64,000 nt of DNA from Arcicella sp040387735 (lineage in GTDB: Bacteria > Bacteroidota > Bacteroidia > Cytophagales > Spirosomataceae). This document shows, one piece after another, positions 8,993 through 17,149 of this stretch. The position numbers and the translations under genes are program-made. The DNA lies in the NCBI GenBank assembly GCA_040387735.1, contig JAZKDE010000027.1, positions 1 to 64,000 of the forward strand, read 5' to 3'. The notes beneath the pieces were generated by a model that ran no database searches, was not told where the DNA came from, and saw only the letters and a program-made list of their open reading frames with translations. Positions within the stretch are counted from its first letter, which is position 1. Each line of letters begins with the position of its first letter.

Positions 8993-9024
8993 AAAAGTCG
9001 TTTGGATAATTTCAGACGACTTTT
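8993..9024 (+). terminator. Terminator after the DUF2911 gene
   Basis: A 12-bp stem (AAAAGTCGTTTG / CAGACGACTTTT, one G-U pair) with an 8-nt loop is followed by a T run. Confidence 0.75.
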
Positions 9025-9190
9025 TGTTTTATGAGATTGCCAAAAATACTTCGTAAAGTTTTATTCCCTCCTTAAATTTTACTAATTTCACGTATTCCCA
9101 ATTCCAATTTTAAAGACTATTTTTATTATCAATCACCGAAAACGGCATGATTTTAGGACATTATCAATCATAGTCCTAACTCTTACGAAT

Positions 9191-10429
9191 ATGAAAAATC
9201 TACTTTTAGTAGCTTTTGTAATCCTTACAAATTCTGTTTTTGCTCAAACATTTATGGCACAAACTGACCCGCCAGTTTTGGGTAAAGTTTGTCCAGAATT
9301 TACCATGTCAGTTATCACGCACAATGGTAGCGAAAAGAATATAGCCCTCAGTGAACTTCGTGGAAAAGTGGTTATTATAGAATTTTGGGCTACTTATTGT
9401 GCACCTTGTATTCCTTCCATGAAACATTTTGATAAACTTCAAGCCCAGTTTGGAAGTGCGGTTAAATTTATTGCTGTTTCAGAAGAAAATAGGGATAAAG
9501 TTGATGCTTTTATTGCCAAGCGTGGATTTAAAAATATTACTTTTGCGATGGATTGGGGACGAAAATTAAATGATATGTTTTATCATCATTTTATCCCTCA
9601 TACAGTAGTCATTGACCAAAATGGTGTAGTTCAAGCCTTTACTTCACCCGAAGAAATTGATGAATTTGTGTTGGCAAAAATGGTAAATCATGAACCTGTA
9701 ACTCTAACTATGAAGCACGAATATCAAGAATCATCGTACTCTCAATCATCGTCAGGAACTCAGCAAAATATCGAGACAATTATTGTCAATAAACCCAAAA
9801 ATCAGACTTTTAAAGTTGAACTTTCAAATTATAAAGTAGGTTTAACTTCTGAATTTATTAAAGAATCAGCCTCGGAATATCGTTTTGTAAATTGTCCATT
9901 GACGTTGATTTATCAAATCTTGTACGACCAAAAAAGTAGCAGAGTAATTTTAGATGTAAACGACCTAACAAAATATACTTTCGACCACCAAAATCTTTAT
10001 TGTCTCGACTTAAATGTTCCAGATTTTATTGGTAAAACTGTAAAGGAAGTTGGATTACAGCAATTAGAAGCTCTTTTTCCATTGAAATCTAAAATTGAAA
10101 ATAAAAATTTGAAAGTTTTTACCATTCAAAAGTCAGATTTGATTGGAGCAATTGCTAGTAAAGACAGTATTAATATTGTTCAGAAAGGTTTAACTATTAA
10201 AGACTTGATGAATTATTTTGAGAGTAATCCGCAATTGGTCGATAACTTGCCCGTTTTGAATGAATCGGGCTTGCCAGATAACACAGTAATTGACTTAGAT
10301 TGGTTTCAAAATTATTCAGATTCAGTAGAAAATCGTCTTCGTACGCTTGGGTTACATGGAGAAGTAAAAATGTTGGATATTCCTTGTCTGATACTTTATG
10401 AACAGAGTTTTGTGAGTAAAAATGAGTAA
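9191..10429 (+). CDS. TlpA-like thioredoxin-fold protein with a long C-terminal extension
   Basis: A 412-aa exported protein with a signal peptide (residues 1-19, ending VFAQ). The TlpA/AhpC-type thioredoxin domain spans residues about 28-165 and has the redox motif WATYCAPC and a cis-Pro loop in HFIPHTVV. Such proteins reduce or make disulfides in the periplasm. The remaining 240 residues are unusual: they resemble the DUF3738-type C-terminal regions sometimes fused to TlpA in Bacteroidota, with repeated blocks about a strongly conserved-looking LTLIYQILYD and a closing LDIPCLILYEQ. That assignment is tentative. The gene stands alone between two intergenic gaps. Confidence 0.75.
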   Translation: MKNLLLVAFVILTNSVFAQTFMAQTDPPVLGKVCPEFTMSVITHNGSEKNIALSELRGKVVIIEFWATYCAPCIPSMKHFDKLQAQFGSAVKFIAVSEENRDKVDAFIAKRGFKNITFAMDWGRKLNDMFYHHFIPHTVVIDQNGVVQAFTSPEEIDEFVLAKMVNHEPVTLTMKHEYQESSYSQSSSGTQQNIETIIVNKPKNQTFKVELSNYKVGLTSEFIKESASEYRFVNCPLTLIYQILYDQKSSRVILDVNDLTKYTFDHQNLYCLDLNVPDFIGKTVKEVGLQQLEALFPLKSKIENKNLKVFTIQKSDLIGAIASKDSINIVQKGLTIKDLMNYFESNPQLVDNLPVLNESGLPDNTVIDLDWFQNYSDSVENRLRTLGLHGEVKMLDIPCLILYEQSFVSKNE

Positions 10430-10595
10430 AGCATCAGTAGTACTTTAAAAATGAGCGTTTTTTTGTAAAAATTGCCTTAAATTAGATTTTTAAATTTCAC
10501 TTTAATTGTTTGATAGTGAGTTAATTATAAAATACCAATAATCAATATTCAATAACCAATAATACCCAATTTGCAAATAATTGCTTAGGGTTCCT

Positions 10596-10603
10596 TATCT
10601 TTA
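10596..10603 (+). promoter_or_regulatory. Possible promoter -7 box for the response regulator
   Basis: TATCTTTA differs from the TAnnTTTG consensus only in its last base; a TTG lies 22 nt upstream (10571-10573). It sits 27 bp before the ATG. Confidence 0.3.
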
Positions 10604-10629
10604 CCACAATAATCAATTTTACGTTTAAT

Positions 10630-10998
10630 ATGAAAAAAGTCTTAATTGCCGAAGATAGCTCAGTTATCCAAAATCTCGCAAAGAAAATATTGGAGTTTCA
10701 AAACTTTGAGATACATTCTGTAAAAAATGGTCAACAAGTCTTAGATGCTCTTGAAAAAGAAGATTTTGATATTCTTTTGCTTGACATAAATATGCCTGTA
10801 ATGGATGGGATGGAATGTGCTAAAGCTGTGCGTAATTTGAAAGATGAGAAAAAAGCAAAATTGCCAATGATTGCTATTACTGGTAATGCCCGCAACTATT
10901 CGATGGAAGATTTCAAAGAAGCTGGTTTCGACGATATGTTGGCTAAACCTCTCAATTTTGATGCACTCGTGGCACAAGTAAAAGCCTTAACAGAGTAA
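10630..10998 (+). CDS. Single-domain response regulator (CheY-like)
   Basis: A 122-aa stand-alone receiver domain. The acidic pair is E8-D9, the phospho-acceptor is D52 (LLLDINMPVMDG), the switch Thr is T84 (AITGNA) and the conserved Lys is K106 (LAKPLNF). There is no output domain, so it must act through a protein partner or a phosphorelay. No kinase is adjacent; the large PAS hybrid kinase 6 kb downstream ends in an Hpt domain and could be a donor, but this is only a guess. Confidence 0.92.
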   Translation: MKKVLIAEDSSVIQNLAKKILEFQNFEIHSVKNGQQVLDALEKEDFDILLLDINMPVMDGMECAKAVRNLKDEKKAKLPMIAITGNARNYSMEDFKEAGFDDMLAKPLNFDALVAQVKALTE

Positions 10999-11090
10999 TT
11001 TTTAGGTATGAGGTATTAGGTCGCAGGTATTAGATTTTATTTCTTCTATATAGTGCCTAACACTTACTATCTCATACCTACTACCTAAAA
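10999..11090. repeat. Imperfect inverted repeat with GGTAT-type words
   Basis: Left arm 10999-11035 (TTTTAGGTATGAGGTATTAG...) and right arm 11051-11090, whose complement reads TTTTAGGTAGTAGGTATGAG, form a long imperfect hairpin. Each arm is itself a chain of AGGTATNAGG words. It fills the whole gap between the response regulator and the MBL gene. Confidence 0.55.
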
Positions 11091-11095
11091 AACAA

Positions 11096-11860
11096 ATGCA
11101 AATCACCTTTTTAGGCACTGGTACATCGCAGGGCGTTCCCGTAATTGCCTGTGGGTGCGAGGTTTGCCAATCCCTTGATTTTAGAGATAAAAGACTACGT
11201 GTTTCTATTCATATTGCGGTGGATGGAAAGAGTTTTGTCGTTGACACTGGCCCCGATTTTCGTCAGCAAATGTTGCGTGAACGGGTTAAAGAATTGGATG
11301 CTGTTTTATTCACCCACGAACACAAAGACCACACCGCTGGACTTGATGATGTACGAGCATATAATTTTTCCCAAAAGCGAGATATGCCCATTTATGGTCG
11401 GAAACACGTTTTGGAGCAAATCAAGCAAGAATTTTATTACGCTTTTGCTGAAGTAAAATATCCAGGAACTCCCCAAATTACCCTTAATGAAATTCAAAAT
11501 GTGCCTTTTCAAATTGAAGGAGTACATTTCACGCCTATTGAGGTTATGCACATGAATTTGCCTGTTTTCGGTTTTCGGATAAAAGATTTCACCTATATTA
11601 CGGATGTGAATTTCATTTCGGATGCAGAAATTGACAAGATAAAAGGTTCTAAAGTAGTGGTAATGGGAGCTTTGCGAAGAGAAAAACATCTTTCACATTA
11701 TACTTTGTCGGAAGCAGTTGAAGTTTTAGAAAAAATTGCTCCTGAACAAGCATATCTTACGCACATAAGTCACCAAATGGGACTTCACCGAGAGGTGGAG
11801 GAAGAATTACCTTCTTTCATTAAATTGGCTTATGATGGTTTAGCTTTAACCTTAGACTAA
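11096..11860 (+). CDS. MBL-fold metallohydrolase (PhnP/RNase Z-like family)
   Basis: A 254-aa metallo-beta-lactamase-fold hydrolase. It starts with MQITFLGTGTSQGVP and a CGCEVCQS cysteine motif as seen in PhnP-like proteins, followed by the metal motif THEHKDHTAGLDD, the later His in EVMHMNLPV, the Asp in YITDVNFI, and the His in LTHISHQMG. PhnP-type enzymes open cyclic phosphodiesters, but many Bacteroidota copies are uncharacterised, so the substrate is open. It overlaps the next, convergent gene by 4 bp at the stop codons, with no terminator between. Confidence 0.85.
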   Translation: MQITFLGTGTSQGVPVIACGCEVCQSLDFRDKRLRVSIHIAVDGKSFVVDTGPDFRQQMLRERVKELDAVLFTHEHKDHTAGLDDVRAYNFSQKRDMPIYGRKHVLEQIKQEFYYAFAEVKYPGTPQITLNEIQNVPFQIEGVHFTPIEVMHMNLPVFGFRIKDFTYITDVNFISDAEIDKIKGSKVVVMGALRREKHLSHYTLSEAVEVLEKIAPEQAYLTHISHQMGLHREVEEELPSFIKLAYDGLALTLD

Positions 11861-12588
11861 AGTTTTATTTTGTGTAAAATAGTAAGTCTAAGAATATTTC
11901 TATCAAAAAAATCTTTTCCTGTGATGCGTTGCTGATACCAATGTAAATACCCTATTTCTACCGAAAAATTCTTGGATAAAACCTTATCCAGACCTAAATA
12001 AACACGATTTTGGTCGAAATGATTATAGATAATTTCTCCTCCAAAATTGACCATTAATTCATCTGCAATTTTTAAATTCACGGGTGTTCTGCTTTCCGAT
12101 TTACTCAAATTGATAATCAATTGTGGACGATAGCGGAAACGAAAGTTGAAATCTGAACCCTCTAAAAGCTCTGTTCCATTATTTTTTCGAATAAAACGTT
12201 CATCCAATCTAAAACGGTGGGACAATGTCACTCTTTTTCCTAATGATTGACTTTGGGTTATTTCCTGAAAAGGTCTAATTTCGGGTATAACCAAAGTAGT
12301 GGTTGCGTCGGGAAATTGAGGACTTTGTTGGGAATAGGTAATACCAGCAGCAATGTCAAAATTTGGAGCAATTTTGTAATGGATATGAGAATGGGCAATA
12401 ACGTGATGAAGTCGGCTATTGTCCATAAATCTTCGCATATCAACTTCGTTGTGCCAAGCCCATTTTGAATTTAAAGAAAGTTGATTGTAATAGCGAGTCC
12501 AATAAAGGTTTTGATTGGAAATGTTAGCCTGACCAAATAATTGGCTATAAATTAGAAATGTGAAAATTAAAAAGTAGTATCTCGTCAT
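11857..12588 (-). CDS. DUF2490 outer-membrane beta-barrel protein
   Basis: A 243-aa protein with a signal peptide (MTRYYFLIFTFLIYSQLFGQ). The rest shows alternating polar and hydrophobic strands rich in aromatic residues: WTRYYNQLSLNSKWAWHNEV, RVTLSHRFRLDERF, FNFRFRYRPQLIINL. This matches the DUF2490 family of outer-membrane beta-barrels, whose function is unknown. It ends in a barrel-like strand, LRLTILHKIKL. It is convergent with the MBL gene and overlaps its stop codon. Confidence 0.85.
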   Translation of the reverse strand: MTRYYFLIFTFLIYSQLFGQANISNQNLYWTRYYNQLSLNSKWAWHNEVDMRRFMDNSRLHHVIAHSHIHYKIAPNFDIAAGITYSQQSPQFPDATTTLVIPEIRPFQEITQSQSLGKRVTLSHRFRLDERFIRKNNGTELLEGSDFNFRFRYRPQLIINLSKSESRTPVNLKIADELMVNFGGEIIYNHFDQNRVYLGLDKVLSKNFSVEIGYLHWYQQRITGKDFFDRNILRLTILHKIKL

Positions 12589-12774
12589 AAAAATCTATTA
12601 ATTGAATAGATTCACAAATATCCTAAAAATTTAGCAAATAGTAATACATACTTTGGTCAGTTTCTAAATCGTTACCGACATACTAAAGTCTGTGTTACTA
12701 AAAGTTCAACATTGTGATTGATACGCTTTTTGATTAGTTTTGATGCTTAATTACAATCTTTAACCATAAATTTT

Positions 12775-13533
12775 ATGAGAAAAATTATTTACTGTTTCCT
12801 GCTATCAGGAATGTTATTTTCTTGTTCTGATAAGAAAGTCTCTGAAAATACGCAAGATTCAACTAAAATAGTGTCAAAAGACTCAAGTAATTCATCTGTA
12901 CAATCTTCGAAAGTGATGTTTCTCGAAGATGTTTTGCAATGCGTTGATTTAAAGGGGCTTGAATCTAAATATGGTGCTGCAAATATTCAAAAAGAGGCAG
13001 TTCTACAAACAGGTGATGGAGATTTTAAGGTTACAAAACTTTTTCCGAATACGCCTAAAGAAGTAGAGATTTATTGGAAAGACGGTGAAGATTATAAGAA
13101 GATTCAAGATGCAGTAGTAAAAGGAGGTTTTAGTAAAACAAGTGATGTTGCTCCTACATCTATTTGGGAATCTAAAGAAGGTTTGAGATTAGGTATGAAA
13201 ATGTCGGAAGTAATAGCATTAAATGGAAAAAACTTCACGATTACAGGTTTAGGTTGGGATTTAGGCGGAAATATAGTTAGTTGGGAAGGCGGCAAGTTGA
13301 ATAATAAAAATATTTCGGTGCGTTTTAATGACTATTCAACTAATAATGGGGGACTTTCTGAAACCGAATACAATTCAATTTCTGGAGATAGGGAGTTTGA
13401 TACTCAGCACTCAGCTATTGTGAAATTAAATCCAACGGTTGATGAACTATCAGTTTATCTAAAGCCTGAAATAGATACAGAGTTAGGTAAAAAGTTAACA
13501 AAAGAGGTTGAAAAAAAACAAATTCCGAGATAA
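12775..13533 (+). CDS. Putative lipoprotein of unknown function
   Basis: A 252-aa protein with a lipoprotein signal (MRKIIYCFLLSGMLFSCSD; lipobox LFSC, Cys at residue 17). A Ser/Asn/Lys-rich linker follows (residues about 20-45), then a globular part from VMFLEDVLQCVDLKGLESKYG onward. The region KEGLRLGMKMSEVIALNGK resembles the small repeat-like segments of SmpA/BamE-type lipoproteins, but the match is too weak to name a family. It lies alone and ends at a strong hairpin. Confidence 0.6.
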   Translation: MRKIIYCFLLSGMLFSCSDKKVSENTQDSTKIVSKDSSNSSVQSSKVMFLEDVLQCVDLKGLESKYGAANIQKEAVLQTGDGDFKVTKLFPNTPKEVEIYWKDGEDYKKIQDAVVKGGFSKTSDVAPTSIWESKEGLRLGMKMSEVIALNGKNFTITGLGWDLGGNIVSWEGGKLNNKNISVRFNDYSTNNGGLSETEYNSISGDREFDTQHSAIVKLNPTVDELSVYLKPEIDTELGKKLTKEVEKKQIPR

Positions 13534-13542
13534 TTAATAAAT

Positions 13543-13580
13543 AATTTGTGATTGAGTTCAAAATGACTCAATCACAAATT
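13543..13580. terminator. Bidirectional hairpin between convergent genes
   Basis: A perfect 15-bp stem (AATTTGTGATTGAGT and its complement) with an 8-nt loop lies between the lipoprotein gene and the MazG-like gene. The stem's own A/T-rich ends provide the only T stretches. Confidence 0.7.
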
Positions 13581-13584
13581 GTAA

Positions 13585-13911
13585 CTATTGTAGTTTCGTG
13601 TTTTCCAAATGCCTTGTGGCATCTCGCTTGGTTTTCTTATCCAGATTTTTTTGTAAAGCTACGGTTAAATCGATGCCTGTTTGATTGGCCAAACAAATCA
13701 GAACGAATAATACATCCGCCATTTCATCGCCTAAATCTTTCGCTTTATCGGATTCTTTTTCGGATTGTTCTCCATAACGACGGGCAATTATTCGAGCAAC
13801 TTCACCTACTTCTTCGGTTAGCATTGCCATGTTTGTTAATTCATTAAAATACCGAACGCCAATGGTTTTAATCCATTCATCAACGGTTTTCTGAGCTTCT
13901 TCTATGGTCAT
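13585..13911 (-). CDS. MazG-like nucleotide pyrophosphohydrolase
   Basis: A 108-aa all-alpha NTP pyrophosphatase with the MazG metal motifs: EEVGEVAR (residues about 33-40) and GDEMADVLF (residues about 62-70). The family turns (d)NTPs, often damaged or unusual ones, into NMP and pyrophosphate. Short single-domain copies like this one are usual in Bacteroidota. It overlaps the membrane-protein gene upstream by 4 bp, which in turn overlaps dtd by 4 bp, so the three form one translationally coupled operon. Confidence 0.88.
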   Translation of the reverse strand: MTIEEAQKTVDEWIKTIGVRYFNELTNMAMLTEEVGEVARIIARRYGEQSEKESDKAKDLGDEMADVLFVLICLANQTGIDLTVALQKNLDKKTKRDATRHLENTKLQ

Positions 13912-14228
13912 TTTTGATTCAAAGTCTTGTTAAAATAACTACCCATAAACCCACCAAATAAGCATGGGAAGGGAGAAATGTAAGTTATAAATTGGAATAT
14001 ATTATTGCTTTTGGGTGTGATACCCAATAATTTGATTATAAAAAATCCCGCAAAAATGCTACAAACAAGTTGAATCGCTGTAATCCAACCTTTTTGTGGT
14101 TGAAGGTAGCCAAGCGTAATAGCAGAAATAAAAATTATTAGTAAAGGAATGTGAACAACACTGCTATTGATGTTTATTGCAATGATGATTGCTGCTGCAA
14201 TTAAGGCAAAAATTGTGTTACGAATCAT
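13908..14228 (-). CDS. Small membrane protein of unknown function
   Basis: A 106-aa hydrophobic protein with about three membrane segments (residues about 5-22, 27-45 and 50-70) and a C-terminal FLGGFMGSYFNKTL segment. I do not recognise a family. It is sandwiched between dtd and the MazG-like gene with 4-bp overlaps on both sides, so it is certainly coexpressed; both neighbours are proofreading or house-cleaning enzymes. Confidence 0.7.
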   Translation of the reverse strand: MIRNTIFALIAAAIIIAININSSVVHIPLLIIFISAITLGYLQPQKGWITAIQLVCSIFAGFFIIKLLGITPKSNNIFQFITYISPFPCLFGGFMGSYFNKTLNQK

Positions 14229-14677
14229 ACTCTATTTTTGGAATCTATCGTGATTGTTACGGGACCATCATTTATTAATGCTATTTTCATATCTGCTCCA
14301 AATTCTCCCGTTTGAATCGTTTTTCCTAAATCTTTTTCTAACTGAAAAATCATTTTTTCGTATAATGGAATTGCAATTTCTGGACGAGCAGCTTCCATGA
14401 AACTCGGACGGTTTCCCTTTTTTGTACTTGAATAAAGGGTAAATTGACTGATTAACAGGATATTCCCATCAATAGTTGCTAAATCAAGATTCATTTTACC
14501 TTCATTATCGGAGAAAATTCTTATGCTTGTAATTTTCTTGGAAAGCCATTCCATATCTTCTGCTGTGTCGGTGTGGGTGATTCCCAATAGCACGAGTAAA
14601 CCCGATTGGATTTCTCCTTTGACTATTCCGTTGATTTTTACGGAGGCTTCTGAAACTCGCTGAATTACTGCAATCAT
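14225..14677 (-). CDS. dtd: D-aminoacyl-tRNA deacylase
   Basis: A 150-aa DTD enzyme of normal length. The catalytic and chiral-proofreading motifs are present: SQFTLYSSTKKGNRPSF (residues about 77-93) and the cross-subunit GP motif in NDGPVTITID (residues about 136-145). It hydrolyses D-amino acids, and glycine from some tRNAs, keeping them out of protein synthesis in the cytoplasm. It is the first gene of the three-gene overlapping operon, 18 bp downstream of mgtE on the same strand. Confidence 0.96.
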   Translation of the reverse strand: MIAVIQRVSEASVKINGIVKGEIQSGLLVLLGITHTDTAEDMEWLSKKITSIRIFSDNEGKMNLDLATIDGNILLISQFTLYSSTKKGNRPSFMEAARPEIAIPLYEKMIFQLEKDLGKTIQTGEFGADMKIALINDGPVTITIDSKNRV

Positions 14678-14695
14678 AGAATGGTCTTAAAATTT

Positions 14696-16078
14696 TTACA
14701 TCAATAAATATACAATCAATAAATAAACGCCATAACCCAAAAGATCGTTAGTTGTAGTAATAAATGGGCCTGAGGCAATGGCTGGATTGATGTCAAATTT
14801 ATTTAAAACTAAGGGCGTTAAAGTTCCCATAAAAGAGGCTAATAATACCACCGAAAATATAGATAATGCGATGGTCAATGATAACTGTACATTTACGCTA
14901 TCAACGACTAATGAACCTGCAAAAGCGAACATCCCCGCAATGATTGCATTGAAAAAAGCTACTTTCAAAACCTTCCAAAGACGTTCACTCAATGATAAAT
15001 CTATACCTGATTTATCCGCTAAACTTTGTACAATAATGGATGAAGACTGAACACCAACGTTTCCACCCGTTGAACCAATTAAGGGAATAAAAAAGGCCAC
15101 CGCAGGGATTTTGGTCAATAAATCTTCAAAGTTATGAATCAACCTTGCCGCAAAAAAACTGCCTACCATACCGCCCAATAACCATGGTAAACGTGAACGA
15201 ACCAAAAGCCAAACGCTATCATCCTCCTCCACGTCTTCCGAAATACCAGTCATGGCTTGTACATCTTCTTGGGCTGATTCGGTGATAAAATCGACCACGT
15301 CATCAATTGTAATTCTGCCCAATAAACGCCCTTGAATATTTACGACGGGTACGGCATCAAGGTCATATTTTTGCATCACATCGGCAACTTCTTCACCTTT
15401 GGCGGTTGTCTTTACCGAGACAATATCTTCATCATAAATATCGGCTACTTTTGAACCTCTTTTCGCCAAAATAATCTTTTTCAATGAAACTCGCCCTTTC
15501 AGAATCGTTTCATCATCAACGACATAAACGGAATATACATTTTCAACGCTTTCTGCTTGCCGTCTAATTTCTTCAATACATTCGGTAATAGATTGCTTAA
15601 TGTTGATTTTGATTAACTCTTTTTGCATCAATCCACCCGCAGAATCTTCATCGTAGTGCATCAAATCGTTCACAAATCGAGCTTGTTCTTTGTCTTTCAA
15701 TAAACCAATAATATCTTCCGAAATATCCTTTGGTTGTTCGTTCAGAATATCAACGGCATCGTCCGAATCCAATAAATCAATGTATTCAGCGATTTCTTTG
15801 GGCGAGAAATTTTTAAGAAACTTTTTACGGTCGTCAGTATCAAGATTGGTAATAATTTCAGCCCCCAATTTTTTATCCAATAACCTAACCAAATAATGGG
15901 ATTCTTCACCGCTCAACTCGTACAAAATATTGGTTATATCAGCAGGGTATAACTCTTCCATTTCAGTCTTGATAAAATCATTATCTTCTTGACTGATAGC
16001 CGTTTGTATTTTTTCAAGATACTCTTTTGTTAGTTCAAAAGGCGTTAACTCGAAGGGTTGATTGTTGTTTAATTCCAT
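14696..16078 (-). CDS. mgtE: Magnesium transporter MgtE
   Basis: A 460-aa Mg2+ channel/transporter. The N-terminal helical MgtE_N domain spans residues about 20-140 (FLKNFSPKEIAEYIDLLDSD), two CBS domains residues about 145-270 (YVVDDETILKGRVSL and DAVPVVNIQGRLLGRITIDD), and five membrane helices residues about 300-460. The pore signature is seen in PLIGSTGGNVGVQSSSI. The cytosolic domains bind Mg2+ and close the channel when Mg2+ is plentiful. A second Mg2+ transporter, corA, lies at 42.9 kb. Confidence 0.96.
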   Translation of the reverse strand: MELNNNQPFELTPFELTKEYLEKIQTAISQEDNDFIKTEMEELYPADITNILYELSGEESHYLVRLLDKKLGAEIITNLDTDDRKKFLKNFSPKEIAEYIDLLDSDDAVDILNEQPKDISEDIIGLLKDKEQARFVNDLMHYDEDSAGGLMQKELIKINIKQSITECIEEIRRQAESVENVYSVYVVDDETILKGRVSLKKIILAKRGSKVADIYDEDIVSVKTTAKGEEVADVMQKYDLDAVPVVNIQGRLLGRITIDDVVDFITESAQEDVQAMTGISEDVEEDDSVWLLVRSRLPWLLGGMVGSFFAARLIHNFEDLLTKIPAVAFFIPLIGSTGGNVGVQSSSIIVQSLADKSGIDLSLSERLWKVLKVAFFNAIIAGMFAFAGSLVVDSVNVQLSLTIALSIFSVVLLASFMGTLTPLVLNKFDINPAIASGPFITTTNDLLGYGVYLLIVYLLM

Positions 16079-16125
16079 AAATATAAATTGTTGTTAATGA
16101 AGGTTTTGGATAGTTAATAAGCGGT

Positions 16126-16935
16126 TCAGATATTTTGGTCTGAAATTTCGGGAACGTCTGCACTCATCAATTTTACTTCGCCAGCCATTTTTGTTAATTC
16201 CAAAAAGTCCGCCACGCTCAACTGTTCTGCTCGCTTGCTCATATAAGGATTATCGGGTAACTGTAAGGCTTTCAGTGCATTACGAAGAGTCTTTCTTCGT
16301 TGATTAAAGCCCATTTTTACGACTGCTTTAAACAAACTTTCTGAAACGCCTAAATCTGTAACATTATTACGCTTCAAGCGAATTACGCCCGAATTTACCT
16401 TTGGTGGTGGTGAAAATACTTCTGGCCCCAAAGAAAAACAATATTCGATATCGTAAAAAGCTTGTAATAATACGCTCAATATTCCATAGTCTTTATTTCC
16501 TGGTTTTGAGGCAATTCTTACGGCTACTTCTTTCTGAAACATCCCCGCTACTTCGGGTACTAAGTCTTTGTAATCTAAGACTTTAAATAAAATTTGAGAT
16601 GAAATATTATACGGAAAATTACCCACAATTCCGAATTTTTGTCCTTTGAAAAATGTCTCCAAATTCAGGTGCAAAAAATCCGCCGAATGAATTCTTCCCT
16701 TTAATTGGGGATAATGAATATGCAAATAATCAACTGATTCACGGTCGAGTTCAACTACATCAGTTTGATATTCAGTATGTTGTAATAAATATTGCGTCAA
16801 AACGCCCATGCCAGGACCAATTTCTAAAACTTGGTCATAATCGCCGTGTCTCGACATTAAATCTGCGATACTTTTTGCCGCATCCAAATCCCGAAGGAAG
16901 TGCTGCCCTAAACTCTTTTTTGCTCTTACGTCCAT
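16126..16935 (-). CDS. rsmA: 16S rRNA dimethyladenosine transferase
   Basis: A 269-aa KsgA/RsmA enzyme. The start KKSLGQHFLRD is the family signature, SAM-binding motif I is VLEIGPGMGVLTQYLL, and the catalytic NxxY motif is seen in GNFPYNISSQIL. It dimethylates two adjacent adenines at the 3' end of 16S rRNA late in 30S assembly. The length is normal. It lies 47 bp upstream of mgtE on the same strand and its upstream side carries the inverted repeat shared with the kinase promoter region. Confidence 0.97.
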   Translation of the reverse strand: MDVRAKKSLGQHFLRDLDAAKSIADLMSRHGDYDQVLEIGPGMGVLTQYLLQHTEYQTDVVELDRESVDYLHIHYPQLKGRIHSADFLHLNLETFFKGQKFGIVGNFPYNISSQILFKVLDYKDLVPEVAGMFQKEVAVRIASKPGNKDYGILSVLLQAFYDIEYCFSLGPEVFSPPPKVNSGVIRLKRNNVTDLGVSESLFKAVVKMGFNQRRKTLRNALKALQLPDNPYMSKRAEQLSVADFLELTKMAGEVKLMSADVPEISDQNI

Positions 16936-16940
16936 TTCTT

Positions 16941-17146
16941 GAATGAGTGAATGATAGAATGAGCGAATGAGTGATTATTTTCGATGAATAAATTATCTCT
17001 TCAGTTCACAAACTCATATACTTTTTCTTTTATGCTTTAAAATTACGCTGAATTTTGTAGTTTTAGAGTATGAAGGGGTTAAAATAGCAACGAAATATAT
17101 TCCGTTAATACTCCAACATTCATTCACTATATCATTCATTCATTGA
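16941..17146. repeat. Inverted repeat of GAATGAGTGA-type words between rsmA and the hybrid kinase
   Basis: The arm 16941-16974 (chains of GAATGAGTGAATGATAG) has an imperfect inverted partner at 17118-17146, 144 bp away. Each arm lies within a few bases of a start codon, of rsmA and of the kinase gene respectively. The arms bracket the divergent promoter region. Confidence 0.55.
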
Positions 17147-17149
17147 AAT

